A DNA stretch of 64,000 bases from Streptomyces cellulosae (GCA_014655195.1 BNBH01000006.1:152097-216096), one strand, 5' to 3'; shown: positions 16,388 through 25,167, counted from the stretch's first letter. Made by a program: numbers and translations. Notes: generated by a model from the sequence alone, not told the origin.

Positions 16388-17257
16388 TCAGTGGCCGGCC
16401 GCCTCGGTGACCGGCAGGCGCTTGGTGAAGGTCTTCCCGCCGTCACGGGTCTCGTAGACGCCGTCCTGGGTGGCGGCCAGCACGCGGTCGGCGTCGACGG
16501 CGGTCAGCGCCTGGGGCTTTCCGCCGGGCACGGTGCCCGCCTTCTTCCAGGTGGCGCCGCTGTCGGTGCTGCGGTGCAGCCCGCCTGCCGGGTCGATGCC
16601 GTACAGGCCGTCGGTCTTCGCCCAGGAGAGGAAGAACAGCACGGGCTCGGTGCCCTTGCCGAAGGTCTTGCCGCCGTCGGTGCTCTTCGCGACGCCGTCC
16701 TCCGTGGTGGCCAGAATCAGGTCGGGGTCGTTAGGGCTGACGGCGATGTCCGCGGCGGCGATCGAGGCGCGCTTGTCCCACTTCTTACCGTCCTTGCTGA
16801 CATGTAGCACGCCGCCGCTGTAGCCGTAGACGGTGTTGTGGGCGTACTCCAGGGCGTGGAAGTCGGCCTCGCCGCTGAGGGAGAGGACCTTCCAGGTCCT
16901 GCCGGCGTCCGTGCTCTCGATCAGGCCGCGGTTGCCGGGCTCGTCGCTGCCCGGGGCGGGGTGACCGCTGCCGAGGAAGGTGCCGGGCCCCTTCACGGTG
17001 AAGCCCATGTAGTCGGCGGTGTCGCTGACCCGCTTCGGCGAGCCGTCATCCTCGACGGCGATGACGCCCTCATGAGTGGCGACGTACAGCCGCCCGTCGG
17101 CCGGGTCGATGCCAAGCCCGTGGATATGGCTGACGGCGGCTCCGGAGGCCGGCGATTCCTCGGAAGTCGAGGTGTCGGAGCCTCCACCGCAGGCGGTCAG
17201 CGCGGCGGCGAGCAGGACCGCGGCTGCAGCCAGGGCAGGACGGAAACGGAACGTCAT
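16388..17257 (-). CDS. Exported BNR/sialidase-like repeat lipoprotein
   Basis: 289 residues. Lipobox ALTAC at about 20-24, then SHIHGLGIDPADGRLYVATHEG, the opening of the F510_1955-type beta-propeller family, and several BNR/Asp-box repeats (STDAGRTW, STDGGKTF, STDSGATW, TRDGGKTF). Such propellers recognise surface or secreted ligands; no catalytic sialidase triad is evident, and these proteins often occur in metal-resistance islands with no assigned role. Start ATG at 17257 gives a short, clean signal peptide. Confidence 0.75.
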   Translation of the reverse strand: MTFRFRPALAAAAVLLAAALTACGGGSDTSTSEESPASGAAVSHIHGLGIDPADGRLYVATHEGVIAVEDDGSPKRVSDTADYMGFTVKGPGTFLGSGHPAPGSDEPGNRGLIESTDAGRTWKVLSLSGEADFHALEYAHNTVYGYSGGVLHVSKDGKKWDKRASIAAADIAVSPNDPDLILATTEDGVAKSTDGGKTFGKGTEPVLFFLSWAKTDGLYGIDPAGGLHRSTDSGATWKKAGTVPGGKPQALTAVDADRVLAATQDGVYETRDGGKTFTKRLPVTEAAGH

Positions 17258-17699
17258 CGGACGGAACCTCGTACGGATGGAACGGATGCTGTCGCGGGCA
17301 CGGCGACGGTCCGGCCGGCCCACGAGAGAGGCTGGCCCCGCCACCACCCACAACCTACGCTCTTTCGGAGATGTACGGAGCCGTCCCCGGCGACCACGAG
17401 CCGGGCCCACCGGCGACCGCGGCAGGCGGCCCCACCCCCGGGTCGGCCGCAACCCCGGAGCTCACCACCGCAGGGCCCTCCCCATGCGGCCTCCGCCAGC
17501 CGGCCTGGCCTGCTGCGCGGCACCCAGAACGGCCCGGGCGACTGGCGCGGCGGCACTCCCCGGACGGAGCAGGACTCCACCCATACGGGGGATCATCACC
17601 CCACCCAACACCCAAGACTCTTAGGGGATCGGCTAGCGTGCCGGAGCGTCAGCACCCTGCGACGCACCGTTGCAGAACAGCGTGAACGGAAGGTGGCCT
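17258..17699. other. 442-bp divergent promoter region
   Basis: No coding sequence was recognised. It separates the BNR lipoprotein gene from the Met/His/Cys-rich secreted protein gene. It holds a near-consensus palindrome (17611-17625), a weaker one at 17354-17368 (CCTAC-GCTCT-TTCGG), a TANNNT-type -10 (TAGCGT, 17634-17639) and the ribosome site GGAAGG before 17700. Confidence 0.5.
17611..17625. promoter_or_regulatory. Palindromic operator candidate, CCCAA-N5-TTAGG variant
   Basis: CCCAAGACTCTTAGG, one mismatch from the recurrent CCTAA-N5-TTAGG palindrome. It ends 8 bp before the likely -10 hexamer TAGCGT, placing it over the -35 region of the gene at 17700, where a bound protein would affect transcription. 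Confidence 0.5.
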
Positions 17700-18056
17700 A
17701 TGACCACACGACTACTGTCCCGCGTCGGCGTCCTCGCCGGGGCCGTCCTGGCCGCCTCGGCCGGATTCTCCGGCCTGGCACAGGCACACACCCCTGCGGT
17801 ACCCGCCGCGACCGGCATGGGTATGGCTTCACAGATGCGCGCCGCCGCGGCGGACATGCACGTGGAGGCGATGCACATGAAGATGCCCATGGACTCGACG
17901 GCGGTTCACTCAGCCGCCGCGCAGCACCGGTGCGAGGCCGCCTGCGCGAGGCACGCGGCACTTGGTCAGAGCTGCGCGTGCTGCGGGCAGGGCGCACCGG
18001 CCCGGACCGCCCAGCACAAGAAGTGCTGCGCCGCATCGCACGGTCTCGGGGTGTGA
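17700..18056 (+). CDS. Secreted Met/His/Cys-rich protein, probable metal binder
   Basis: 118 residues from ATG 17700 (ribosome site GGAAGGTGG; an upstream ATG at 17670 would spoil the signal peptide). A signal peptide ends near ALAQAH, then GMGMASQM, MHVEAMHMKMPM, and a Cys-rich end (HRCEAACARH, CACCG, KKCCAASH). The ligand mix of soft Met/Cys and His suits copper or another thiophilic metal. No known domain was recognised. The next gene on the right is a convergent MerR regulator. Confidence 0.6.
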   Translation: MTTRLLSRVGVLAGAVLAASAGFSGLAQAHTPAVPAATGMGMASQMRAAAADMHVEAMHMKMPMDSTAVHSAAAQHRCEAACARHAALGQSCACCGQGAPARTAQHKKCCAASHGLGV

Positions 18057-18120
18057 AACCGGCGACCTCGCGTCAAAGGGGCAATGAGTTGATCTTGTAA
18101 CCCGGGCGAGGGGCTGAAGG

Positions 18121-18528
18121 CTACGAGTCCTCGATGATCGGGCAGACCGAAACGGGCTGGTCGTCGGTGCATTCGTCAGCTCGCTGCCGGGTCTCGGCGA
18201 GGGTTTTCCGCAGGGCCAACAGCTCGGCGACGGCAGTGTCGATCTCGGCGATCCGCTCGTCGAGCAGGTCGCGGACGGTGGCGCACGGCGGGATGCCGCC
18301 ATTGCGGATGGTGAGGACGTCGCGGATGTCGTCGAGGTGCAGGCCGAGGGTGCGGGCCCGTCGGATGAAGGTCAGCAGCTCGACGTCCCGCTCGGTGTAG
18401 AGCCGGTAGCCGGCCTGGGTCCGCTCTGCTGCGGGCAGCAGGCCCTTGGCCTCGTAGACCCGTACGGCCTTGCGGGTCAGCCCCGCCGCGCGGGCGGCCT
18501 TCCCGATGGTCAGTCCCGGTAGCGCCAT
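18121..18528 (-). CDS. MerR-family metal sensor with trithiolate-type Cys set
   Basis: 135 residues. N-terminal winged helix (LTIGKAARAAGLTRKAVRVYEAKGLL), dimerisation helix, and cysteines at 82, 120 and 129. Hg- and Pb-sensing MerR proteins use three Cys with the last two nine residues apart, as here. The C-terminus, SVCPIIEDS, is like metal-sensing members. It is divergent from a Cys-rich mini-protein gene and separated from it by a MerR-type promoter with a long spacer. The likely inducer is Hg, Pb or Cd, by inference from ligand spacing. Confidence 0.8.
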   Translation of the reverse strand: MALPGLTIGKAARAAGLTRKAVRVYEAKGLLPAAERTQAGYRLYTERDVELLTFIRRARTLGLHLDDIRDVLTIRNGGIPPCATVRDLLDERIAEIDTAVAELLALRKTLAETRQRADECTDDQPVSVCPIIEDS

Positions 18529-18555
18529 GGTCGCAACCTCCTTAAACCCCCAGTA

Positions 18556-18587
18556 TTGACCTTCACCCAGGGGCCGGGTTCTACCGT
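18556..18587 (+). promoter_or_regulatory. MerR-type promoter with stretched spacer
   Basis: TTGACC (18556-18561) and TACCGT (18582-18587) are separated by 20 bp containing the dyad ACCC...GGGT. MerR activators untwist promoters with 19-20 bp spacers. It points toward the gene at 18630 and lies 28 bp from the divergent merR-family start. Confidence 0.55.
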
Positions 18588-18629
18588 CACGACGTACGGA
18601 CAACAGCGCGATACGAAGAGGTGAGGAGC

Positions 18630-18782
18630 ATGCCGTTCCGCGAGGGTGAGGTCTTCCGGTGCCCGGAGGAGGACTGCGGGTGCGAGCTGACGGTGACCAA
18701 GGCGGCCCCGCCGACGTGCACAGGTCAGCACGACGCCCCGACGTGCTGCTGCGGCAAGACCATGGTGAAGAAGTCCGCATAG
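18630..18782 (+). CDS. 50-residue Cys-rich protein, metallothionein-like candidate
   Basis: ATG 18630 follows GAGGTGAGGAGC, a strong ribosome site. The product has 50 residues with seven Cys: MPFREGEVFRCPEEDCGCEL at the start, then PPTC and APTCCCGKTM. Cys at 11, 16, 18, 30, 39, 40 and 41 plus His34 would suit a small cytosolic metal- or zinc-binding fold. I could not assign it to a named family. Transcription from the MerR-type promoter just upstream suggests it is induced by the metal sensed by the neighbouring regulator. Confidence 0.65.
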   Translation: MPFREGEVFRCPEEDCGCELTVTKAAPPTCTGQHDAPTCCCGKTMVKKSA

Positions 18783-18862
18783 GCACCCGGCGGCCTACGC
18801 TGAACCGGGCCGTCCCGGCGGTGTTCCCCCGTGCCGCCGGGACGGCTTTCGTGCGTCCGGGC

Positions 18863-19114
18863 TCATTCGGTGCCGTCGGCCTCATCGGCTTCGGCGAGGA
18901 TGCGGTGGACGGTGGCGACTGAGAGGTGTTCCCCTTTGTCCTTGCCCGAGGTGATGACGAGCTCGCTCGCGATCTGCGGCAGGGGGAGCCCGTTGGCCCG
19001 CAGGGATTGCGCGTAGGCGGCCATGTCGTCGTCGACGACCTTGGGCCTGCCGCCGTGCCGGCCGCGTCGCGGGCGAACGCCGGGCACGGTTCGATCAGGG
19101 CCCGCGGTCTCTCA
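18863..19114 (-). pseudogene. Serine recombinase (resolvase/invertase) C-terminal fragment
   Basis: The frame holds RPRRGRHGGRPKVVDDDMAA and continues to LPQIASELVITSGKDKGEHLSVATVHRIL: the linker and helix-turn-helix of Tn3-type resolvases and DNA invertases. The catalytic N-terminal domain with its Ser is absent; a stop at about 19112 blocks the frame upstream. It is a relic, together with the Tn3 transposase fragment at 26308, of a former transposon. Confidence 0.7.
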
Positions 19115-19177
19115 GAACTACTCATTTCTGGGAGAGCGGAGCGAGCGGCGCCGACCGTCCTGCCGTGCGTGCCCCGG

Positions 19178-19441
19178 TCACCGTTTCCTCGGCCTGTGGG
19201 TGGCGAGCCGTTCGCGTGCCTCGGTGTAGGCGTCTACGTCGATCTCGCCGGAGGCGAAGCGGCGGTCGAGGATCTCCTCCGGAGTCTCCCGCCACGGCTC
19301 CCTGCCCTCTCGGCCGTCATCGCGACCGCCGCCGTGCTGAGTGAGGCGGACAACCGCCCACACGACGAGGCCGATCAGCACGATCCACAGCAAGGGCATG
19401 AACGCCATCCAGGCCCAGCCGCCGTCCCAGTACCCCACCAT
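19178..19441 (-). CDS. Small membrane protein with SHOCT domain
   Basis: 87 residues from ATG 19441, preceded by AGGTGAGG. One transmembrane helix (WMAFMPLLWIVLIGLVVWAVV) is followed by a Gly/Asp/Arg-rich linker and a C-terminal SHOCT motif (EILDRRFASGEIDVDAYTEA), a short oligomerisation element found at the ends of many small membrane proteins. Common in streptomycete accessory regions; function unknown. It follows the PepSY-like gene, 135 bp downstream on the same strand. Confidence 0.75.
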   Translation of the reverse strand: MVGYWDGGWAWMAFMPLLWIVLIGLVVWAVVRLTQHGGGRDDGREGREPWRETPEEILDRRFASGEIDVDAYTEARERLATHRPRKR

Positions 19442-19576
19442 CCTCACCTCCCGGAAGGGCTTCCCCTTACCACCTTCACCCCGTCGGATCGCTCGGCGCA
19501 TCCCCGGATCGTTGATCGACCGACTGCCCACCTGCGCGGATGTGATCACCAGCCGTTTCTTCGGCTCGGACTCCGG

Positions 19577-20365
19577 TCAGTCGTCGCTCATCTCAACGAA
19601 GTCGCCGTGCCAGCTGTGGTCCCAGACCTGGCCGGTGATGGCGTTGACCGACAGCATGCCGGTGATCTTCTCGCCCTTGAGGGTGTGGAGGGTGTAGTAG
19701 CCGGGGAATGCCTCGGCCTCGCCCGGGGACTGGCCCGCGCGGTGGTCGCCGAGCCACTGCCGGGCGATCTGGCGGGCTTCGGCGGCGGAGACGCGGGCCT
19801 TCGTGCCGGATGCCGCGCGCATGCCGTAGTCGGTGTTCCACATCATCGCCGGGCCGTACTCCACCCAGACGGCGCCGCCCGCGGGGTCGATGAGGACTTC
19901 GGTGGCGCCCCGGCCGTCGGCCGTGTTGAGTTCGGCGTAGAAGTTGCAGGAGAACTGCATGACCTCGCCCACGCGCAGGTCGAGCCGGTCGGCGTATTCC
20001 TGCGCCCGGGCCTTCGCCGCCGCGAGTGAGCGCACGGGCTTTCCGTTGCCGGCCAGGCCGTACGGGCTGTCGCCCATCATGCCCGGGCCCATCCACGTGT
20101 CGCGGTCCCCCATCATTCCCGGGCCCATCCAGGTGTCAGGGTCACCCATCATGCCCATGCCCCGGTCCGACGGCCCGTAGCTGCTGCACCGGCCATCGCC
20201 CGGTGAGCGGGCGCCGGAGGGTCCGTAGGCGGTGCGGTACGCGCTCGTGCCGCTGTCGCTGCCCGGCCCCGCGTTCTGTGTCGCCGCCCACACCCCGGTG
20301 CCCGTGCCGGCCAGCACCACGGCGGCCGCCGCGGCTACCGCCGCGCGCTTCCTGTTCTGGATCAT
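19577..20365 (-). CDS. Exported PepSY-like protein with Met-rich tandem repeat
   Basis: 262 residues. Signal sequence or anchor at 8-28, a Gly/Ser/Pro linker, a 12-residue repeat (WMGPGMMGDRDT type, about residues 75-100), then a domain (about 110-260) with RQIARQWLGDHRAGQSP and GYYTLHTLKGEKITGMLSVN, resembling PepSY-type folds, and a Trp/His-rich end. The Met-rich repeat may bind copper (inference). Similar proteins occur near copper genes in Streptomyces; no enzymatic role is evident. Confidence 0.65.
   Translation of the reverse strand: MIQNRKRAAVAAAAAVVLAGTGTGVWAATQNAGPGSDSGTSAYRTAYGPSGARSPGDGRCSSYGPSDRGMGMMGDPDTWMGPGMMGDRDTWMGPGMMGDSPYGLAGNGKPVRSLAAAKARAQEYADRLDLRVGEVMQFSCNFYAELNTADGRGATEVLIDPAGGAVWVEYGPAMMWNTDYGMRAASGTKARVSAAEARQIARQWLGDHRAGQSPGEAEAFPGYYTLHTLKGEKITGMLSVNAITGQVWDHSWHGDFVEMSDD
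20070..20155. repeat. 36-bp tandem repeat within the PepSY-like gene
   Basis: Two full 36-bp units (20070-20105 and 20106-20141, differing at a few positions) and a partial third. Each encodes 12 residues of the pattern G-D-x-D-T-W-M-G-P-G-M-M. Length variation between strains would be expected. Confidence 0.7.
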
Positions 20366-20492
20366 CGCTCTCACCGCCGCCGGATGTACGGCCAAGGGCC
20401 GCTGAGGTTCTCCTTCCTGCCACTGTCCCACCGCCGCCAGGCACGGGGCAGGGGCTGACCGGCCCCGGGGAAGGGCCAACGGGCCCGCCCGG

Positions 20493-21179
20493 TCAACTGG
20501 TGCGCACGGCGGCGCCCAGGAGGTAGTCGCCCTGGATGCGGGTGCGCCACTGCTCGCCCGTTTCCAGCCCGTGGCGGGGCAGTTCGGCCAGGAATTCGCC
20601 CGCGGTGAACCGGTCCTCGGTGGGGTGGTCGAAGAGAGCACGGTAGGTGGGGCGGGCCAGGGCCGTCGCGGTGACCTCCTCGAAGTAGAACCTCCCGCCG
20701 GGGCGCAAGACCCTTGCGACCTCCGCGATGGCGTCCCGCCAGGCGGGGATATGATGGATGATGCCGAAGTCGAACACCGCGTCGTAGGTGTTGTCGTCGG
20801 CGTCGAGGGCGGCACGCAGGTCGGTGGCGTCGCCGACGGCGAGCCGGACCCGGTCGCCATAGCGGGCCAGGCGACGACGGGCCCGTTCGACCATGGCGGG
20901 GTCTAGGTCGACGGCGTCGACCCTGGCGGCGCCGAAGGCGTCCAGGATCAGTTTCGTGCCGTACCCGGAGCCGCAGCCGATCTCGGCGGCGCGGACGCCG
21001 GGGGTACGACCGCCAAGCTGGGCCAACAGCCGGACCTCGTACAGGCGTTGCAGCCATCGCCGGGGCGGACTGTTGACGAGCAGGGTCTCGGCTCGGTTCA
21101 TCAGCATGAGGGTCCTCACCATCTCGTGTTGTGTCGGGGTGATGCGGGCGAGCAGCCGGTCGACCGGGACGCGCGCCAC
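20493..21179 (-). CDS. Class I SAM-dependent methyltransferase
   Basis: 228 residues from GTG 21179; ATG 21122 is an alternative. Motif I is AAEIGCGSGYGTKLILDAFG, then VDAVDLDPAMVERARRRLA, DAVFDFGIIHHIPAWRDAIA and VLRPGGRFYFEEV. A small-molecule or lipid methyltransferase of unknown substrate. It lies 29 bp after the end of the drug-exporter gene on the same strand and could share its transcript. Confidence 0.8.
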   Translation of the reverse strand: MARVPVDRLLARITPTQHEMVRTLMLMNRAETLLVNSPPRRWLQRLYEVRLLAQLGGRTPGVRAAEIGCGSGYGTKLILDAFGAARVDAVDLDPAMVERARRRLARYGDRVRLAVGDATDLRAALDADDNTYDAVFDFGIIHHIPAWRDAIAEVARVLRPGGRFYFEEVTATALARPTYRALFDHPTEDRFTAGEFLAELPRHGLETGEQWRTRIQGDYLLGAAVRTS

Positions 21180-21208
21180 AGGGTGTGACGTGGAGCCCTC
21201 CCGGATGG

Positions 21209-22732
21209 TCAGGCCGTGCCGCGTGTCGCGGGGGCATCCGCGCGCGCGGTGGCGGGGCGGCCGGGCAGGAGGACGGCGGTCAGGGCGGCGCCGAGCAGGG
21301 CGATGGCGAGGGTGGCGATGAGAACCAGGGTCATGCCGTGCACGTAGGCGCTTTCCGCCGACGCGGCGAGAGCCGGCAGGTTGAGGCGTTCGGCGACGGC
21401 GAGAGCCCCGGCGATGTTGTCGCGGGCGGCCTCTGCGGCTGGGCCGGGCAGGCCGGTGACATCAAGCCGGTCGGTGTAGCCCTGGGCGAGCAAACTGCCC
21501 AGCACCGCCACCCCCAGGGCGCCTCCGGCCTGGCGCAGGGTCATGGTGATCGCGGTGCCGGAGCCGGACCGCTCGGGAGGCAGGGCGCCCAGGACCGCCG
21601 CCATCGCCGGCGAGAGGGCCATGCCGGTCCCCAGCCCGACCACGGCCAGCCAGGTGGCGACAAAGGGATAGCTGGTCCCCACGTCGGTGCCCGCGCCGAC
21701 GCCCAGTCCTGCGGCCACCAGCAGCAGGCCGGTGGAGACGGGGGTGCGATAGGCGGCACGGGCGGCCAGTTTCTCCCCCAGAGGCGCCCCGACCACCAGA
21801 CCGCCGATCATCGGCAGCAGCCGCAGTCCGGTGCCGAACGCATCGAAGCCGTTGACCAGTTGCAAGTACTGGGGCACCGCGAACAGCAGGCCGAGCAGGC
21901 CAAAGGTGACCAGCACCCCGGCCAGGCTGCCCCACAGGAACTGGGCTTGGCCGAACAGCCGTAGGTCGATCATTGGCTGTGCGGTGCGGCGTTCCCAGCG
22001 CACGAAGACGACGAGCAAGGCCACTCCCGCCGCGAGCGCGCCCAGCACCACAGGGTTACCCCAGCCTCGGCCGGGCGCCTCGATCAGCCCGTACACCATG
22101 GCCACCAGCCCCAGCATGGACAGCAGTCCGCCCGGCACATCCGGCCGCGGGGGCGCTGGGTCACGCGACTCGGGTAGCAGCAGCGCAACCGCGACCAGCC
22201 CGAGGAGGGCCATCGGCACGTTGATCAGGAAGATTGATCCCCACCAGAAGTGCTCCAGCAGCCAGCCACCGATGATCGGGCCGAGCGGGATGCCCACTCC
22301 CAGGCCCATCACCAGCAGCGAGACCGCCCTGCCACGCTCGTGCGGTGCGAACAGCACCGCCACCACGGCGAATGCGATCGGCATGAGGATCGCCCCGCCG
22401 ACCCCCATCAACGCTCGGGCGGCAATGACCACCCCGGCGGAGTCGGCCCAGGCCGCGAGCGCGGAGGCCAGCCCGAACAGCAGCAGGCCGAGCATGATGA
22501 GCCGCTTGCGGCCATACCGGTCGCCCAGCACCCCGCAGGCCAGGGTGAGCCCGGCCAGCACCAGCACATAGGCGTTGACCATCCACTGCAGAGCATCCGT
22601 GCCCGCCTGCAGTTCGGTGGCGAGCGTGGGCAGCGCGACATTCATGATCGTCATGTCGAAGCCCAGTGTCAGCACTGCCGTCCCGAGCGCCGCGAGCGCC
22701 CACCACCGTTTCGTGCTTTCCGGCTGCTTCAT
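21209..22732 (-). CDS. MFS drug exporter, DHA2 (14-TM) family
   Basis: 507 residues with alternating hydrophobic segments. The first helix contains FDMTIMNVALPTLATEL, motif A is GVLGDRYGRKRL, and motif C is VGIPLGPIIGGWLLEHFWW; together these define proton-driven EmrB/QacA-type exporters. A long hydrophobic central loop and a Pro/Arg-rich C-terminus are usual. It is divergent from the ArsR-family gene with a shared 84-bp promoter region carrying a palindrome, so it is probably repressed by that regulator. Confidence 0.88.
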   Translation of the reverse strand: MKQPESTKRWWALAALGTAVLTLGFDMTIMNVALPTLATELQAGTDALQWMVNAYVLVLAGLTLACGVLGDRYGRKRLIMLGLLLFGLASALAAWADSAGVVIAARALMGVGGAILMPIAFAVVAVLFAPHERGRAVSLLVMGLGVGIPLGPIIGGWLLEHFWWGSIFLINVPMALLGLVAVALLLPESRDPAPPRPDVPGGLLSMLGLVAMVYGLIEAPGRGWGNPVVLGALAAGVALLVVFVRWERRTAQPMIDLRLFGQAQFLWGSLAGVLVTFGLLGLLFAVPQYLQLVNGFDAFGTGLRLLPMIGGLVVGAPLGEKLAARAAYRTPVSTGLLLVAAGLGVGAGTDVGTSYPFVATWLAVVGLGTGMALSPAMAAVLGALPPERSGSGTAITMTLRQAGGALGVAVLGSLLAQGYTDRLDVTGLPGPAAEAARDNIAGALAVAERLNLPALAASAESAYVHGMTLVLIATLAIALLGAALTAVLLPGRPATARADAPATRGTA

Positions 22733-22770
22733 CGCAACCTCCCTGAGATATTCAGCGACCTATTACGTTG

Positions 22771-22790
22771 TCATCGAAGTCTATCGATGA
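22771..22790. promoter_or_regulatory. ArsR-type operator candidate
   Basis: TCATCGA-AGTCTA-TCGATGA, 7-bp perfect arms around 6 bp, in the AT-rich gap between the divergent exporter and arsR-family genes. ArsR-family repressors bind such imperfectly AT-rich inverted repeats. It lies 27 bp before the regulator's ATG. Confidence 0.65.
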
Positions 22791-22816
22791 ATGGTAGGGC
22801 ACGCTATCATCGGCTC

Positions 22817-23200
22817 ATGACGATGAATAGTGGGGGCGCGACCACTGAACCGCGCACGGAGCTGGGGGCAGCGGCGGCGCTGTTCCGCGGTCTGGCGGAT
22901 CCCACCCGCCTGGCGATCACGCGGCGGCTGGCAGCGGGCCGGGCGCGAGTGGTGGACCTGTGCAATGAGCTGGGACTGGCGCAGTCGACGGTCTCCTCGC
23001 ATCTGGCGTGCCTGCGCGAGTGCGGCCTGATCGACTCCCGGCCGGAAGGTCGCGCCTCGTGGTACTTCCTGGCCCGCCCGGAACTCTTGGACCTGCTGGC
23101 CGCCGCCGAGGGGCTGCTGGCCGCGACCGGCGACGCCGTCGCGCTGTGCCCGAACTACGGCACCGCCGCTGCTGGTGACATGAATGAAGGGGATGCGTAA
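22817..23200 (+). CDS. ArsR-family repressor, CmtR-like (Cd/Pb) ligand set
   Basis: 127 residues from ATG 22817. Winged-helix core (LADPTRLAITRRLAAG, LCNELGLAQSTVSSHLACLRECGL). Cys65 and Cys69 in HLACLRECGL match the two recognition-helix cysteines of Mycobacterium CmtR, and Cys111 (ALCPNY) could be the third ligand from the partner chain; CmtR senses Cd(II) and Pb(II). Its stop overlaps the ATPase start (TAATG), so regulator and pump are co-translated. The operator candidate lies just upstream. Confidence 0.85.
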   Translation: MTMNSGGATTEPRTELGAAAALFRGLADPTRLAITRRLAAGRARVVDLCNELGLAQSTVSSHLACLRECGLIDSRPEGRASWYFLARPELLDLLAAAEGLLAATGDAVALCPNYGTAAAGDMNEGDA

Positions 23201-25164
23201 TGGGTGACGCCTGCGGATGCGGCGGCGACGAGCCGCGCACCGGCGATGAGGCCGCGGAGGCCGCACCGGAGAAGCTTTGGCAGGTCAGCGAGCTGCAGTG
23301 GGCCGCGGTGGCGGGAGCGTTCCTGCTCGCTGGCTTTCTCACCGGGCTCGCCGACGGGCCGGACTCGGTCGAGCTCACACTAAACGCGCTGGCCCTGGCC
23401 GCCGGCGCCTGGACGTTCGTGCCCGGCACACTGCGGCGCTTGGCCAAGGGCAAGATCGGCGTGGGCACGCTCATGACGATTGCCGCGGTCGGCGCGGTCA
23501 TCCTGGGTGAGGTCGAAGAGGCGGCCATGCTGGCCTTCCTCTACTCCATCAGCGAGGGCCTGGAGGAGTACTCGCTGGCCCGCACCCGGCGTGGCCTGCG
23601 CGCCCTGCTGGACCTAGTGCCCAGCGAGGCCACCGTGCTGCGCGGCGGGGCCCAGGTCACCATCGATCCGGCCGAGTTGGCGATCGGCGACGTGCTGCTG
23701 GTCAAGCCCGGGGAGCGCCTCGCCACCGACGGAACGATCCGCACCGGCCGCAGCGCGCTGGACGTCTCCGCGCTGACCGGCGAGTCCGTCCCCGTCGAAG
23801 CCGGTCAGGGTGACGCCGTCTACGCGGGCTCGATCAACGGCACAGGCGCCCTCGAGGTCGAGGTGACCGCCACCGCCGCCGACAACTCGCTGTCCCGGAT
23901 CGTGAAGATCGTCGAGGCCGAGCAGTCCCGCAAGGGCACAGCCCAACGCCTCGCCGACAAGATCGCCAAGCCGCTGGTGCCCGGCATCATGCTCCTTGCC
24001 GCCGTCATCGCGATCACCGGCAGCGTCCTCGGCGATCCCCGCACCTGGATCGAACGTGCTTTGGTCGTCCTGGTCGCCGCCTCTCCCTGTGCGCTCGCGA
24101 TCTCCGTCCCGGTCACCGTGGTCGCCTCCATCGGCGCCGCCAGCCGGCTCGGCGTCCTGGTCAAGGGCGGCGCCGCCCTGGAAGCCCTCGGCCGCATCCG
24201 CGCCGTGGCACTCGACAAGACCGGCACCCTGACCCGCAACGAGCCCACCGTCATCCAGACCGTCTCCACCCACGGCCGCAGCAACCAGCGCGTCCTTGAG
24301 ATCGCGGCCGCGCTGGAGGCCCGCAGCGAACACCCCCTGGCCCGCGCGATCCTGGCCGCCACTCCCGAATACCCCCAGGCCAACGACGTGGAGGCGGTCA
24401 CCGGTGCCGGTCTGACCGGCACCATCGACGGCCGCCCTGCCCGCCTGGGACGGCCCGGCTGGATCGAGCCCGGCAGTCTCGACGAGGACATCACCGCCCT
24501 GCAGAACAAGGGCGCTACCGCCGTCCTCGTCGAATACGACGGCGTTGTGATCGGCGCGATCGGCGTACGGGACGAACTGCGCCCCGAAGCCAGCGAGGTC
24601 GTCGCCCGCCTCCACACCGGCGGCTACACCGTGGCGATGCTCACCGGCGACAATCAACGCACCGCCACTGCCCTCGCGGCCCAGGCAGGCATCACCGAGG
24701 TCCACGCCGACCTGCGCCCCGAGGACAAGGCCACCCTCATCCGCGGCCTGCGCGACAAGCGGTCGACCGCGATGGTCGGCGACGGCATCAACGACGCCCC
24801 CGCCTTGGCCAGCGCCGACGCAGGCATCGCCATGGGTGCTATGGGCACCGACGTCGCCATCGAAACCGCCGACGTGGCGCTCATGGGCGAGGACCTGCGC
24901 CACCTGCCCCAGGCCCTGGCCCACGCCCGCCGCTCCCGCGCGATCATGCTGCAGAACGTCGGCATGTCCCTCGCCCTGATTACCCTCCTCATCCCGCTCG
25001 CGGCCTTCGGCATCCTGGGCCTGGCCGCCGTCGTCGCTGTCCACGAACTCTTCGAGATCGTCGTGATCGGCAACGGCGTCCGCGCCGGACGCGCCCGCCC
25101 GCTGCCCTCGGCCCCGGTACAGGCAGAGGCCGAGCAGCCTGCGCCGGCAACGGCAGGAGTGTGA
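23200..25164 (+). CDS. cadA: Cd/Zn/Pb-type P1B-2 ATPase (CadA/ZntA class)
   Basis: 654 residues. A short Cys-rich N-terminus (DACGCGGDEP) replaces the usual HMA domain. The membrane motif is SPC (295-297), not CPC, which marks Zn/Cd/Pb pumps. DKTGT starts at Asp339 (phosphorylated), TGES and [12 protein letters not shown] are present. It should export divalent soft metals with ATP. It is the second gene of arsR-cadA-lspA-ICMT, consistent with the CmtR-like regulator. The C-terminal tail is Pro/Ala-rich. Confidence 0.92.
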   Translation: MGDACGCGGDEPRTGDEAAEAAPEKLWQVSELQWAAVAGAFLLAGFLTGLADGPDSVELTLNALALAAGAWTFVPGTLRRLAKGKIGVGTLMTIAAVGAVILGEVEEAAMLAFLYSISEGLEEYSLARTRRGLRALLDLVPSEATVLRGGAQVTIDPAELAIGDVLLVKPGERLATDGTIRTGRSALDVSALTGESVPVEAGQGDAVYAGSINGTGALEVEVTATAADNSLSRIVKIVEAEQSRKGTAQRLADKIAKPLVPGIMLLAAVIAITGSVLGDPRTWIERALVVLVAASPCALAISVPVTVVASIGAASRLGVLVKGGAALEALGRIRAVALDKTGTLTRNEPTVIQTVSTHGRSNQRVLEIAAALEARSEHPLARAILAATPEYPQANDVEAVTGAGLTGTIDGRPARLGRPGWIEPGSLDEDITALQNKGATAVLVEYDGVVIGAIGVRDELRPEASEVVARLHTGGYTVAMLTGDNQRTATALAAQAGITEVHADLRPEDKATLIRGLRDKRSTAMVGDGINDAPALASADAGIAMGAMGTDVAIETADVALMGEDLRHLPQALAHARRSRAIMLQNVGMSLALITLLIPLAAFGILGLAAVVAVHELFEIVVIGNGVRAGRARPLPSAPVQAEAEQPAPATAGV

Positions 25165-25167
25165 ACC

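Noticed and set aside
20070..20155. 36-bp repeats as a CRISPR array
   Set aside because: The units are directly adjacent without spacers and lie in frame within a coding region.
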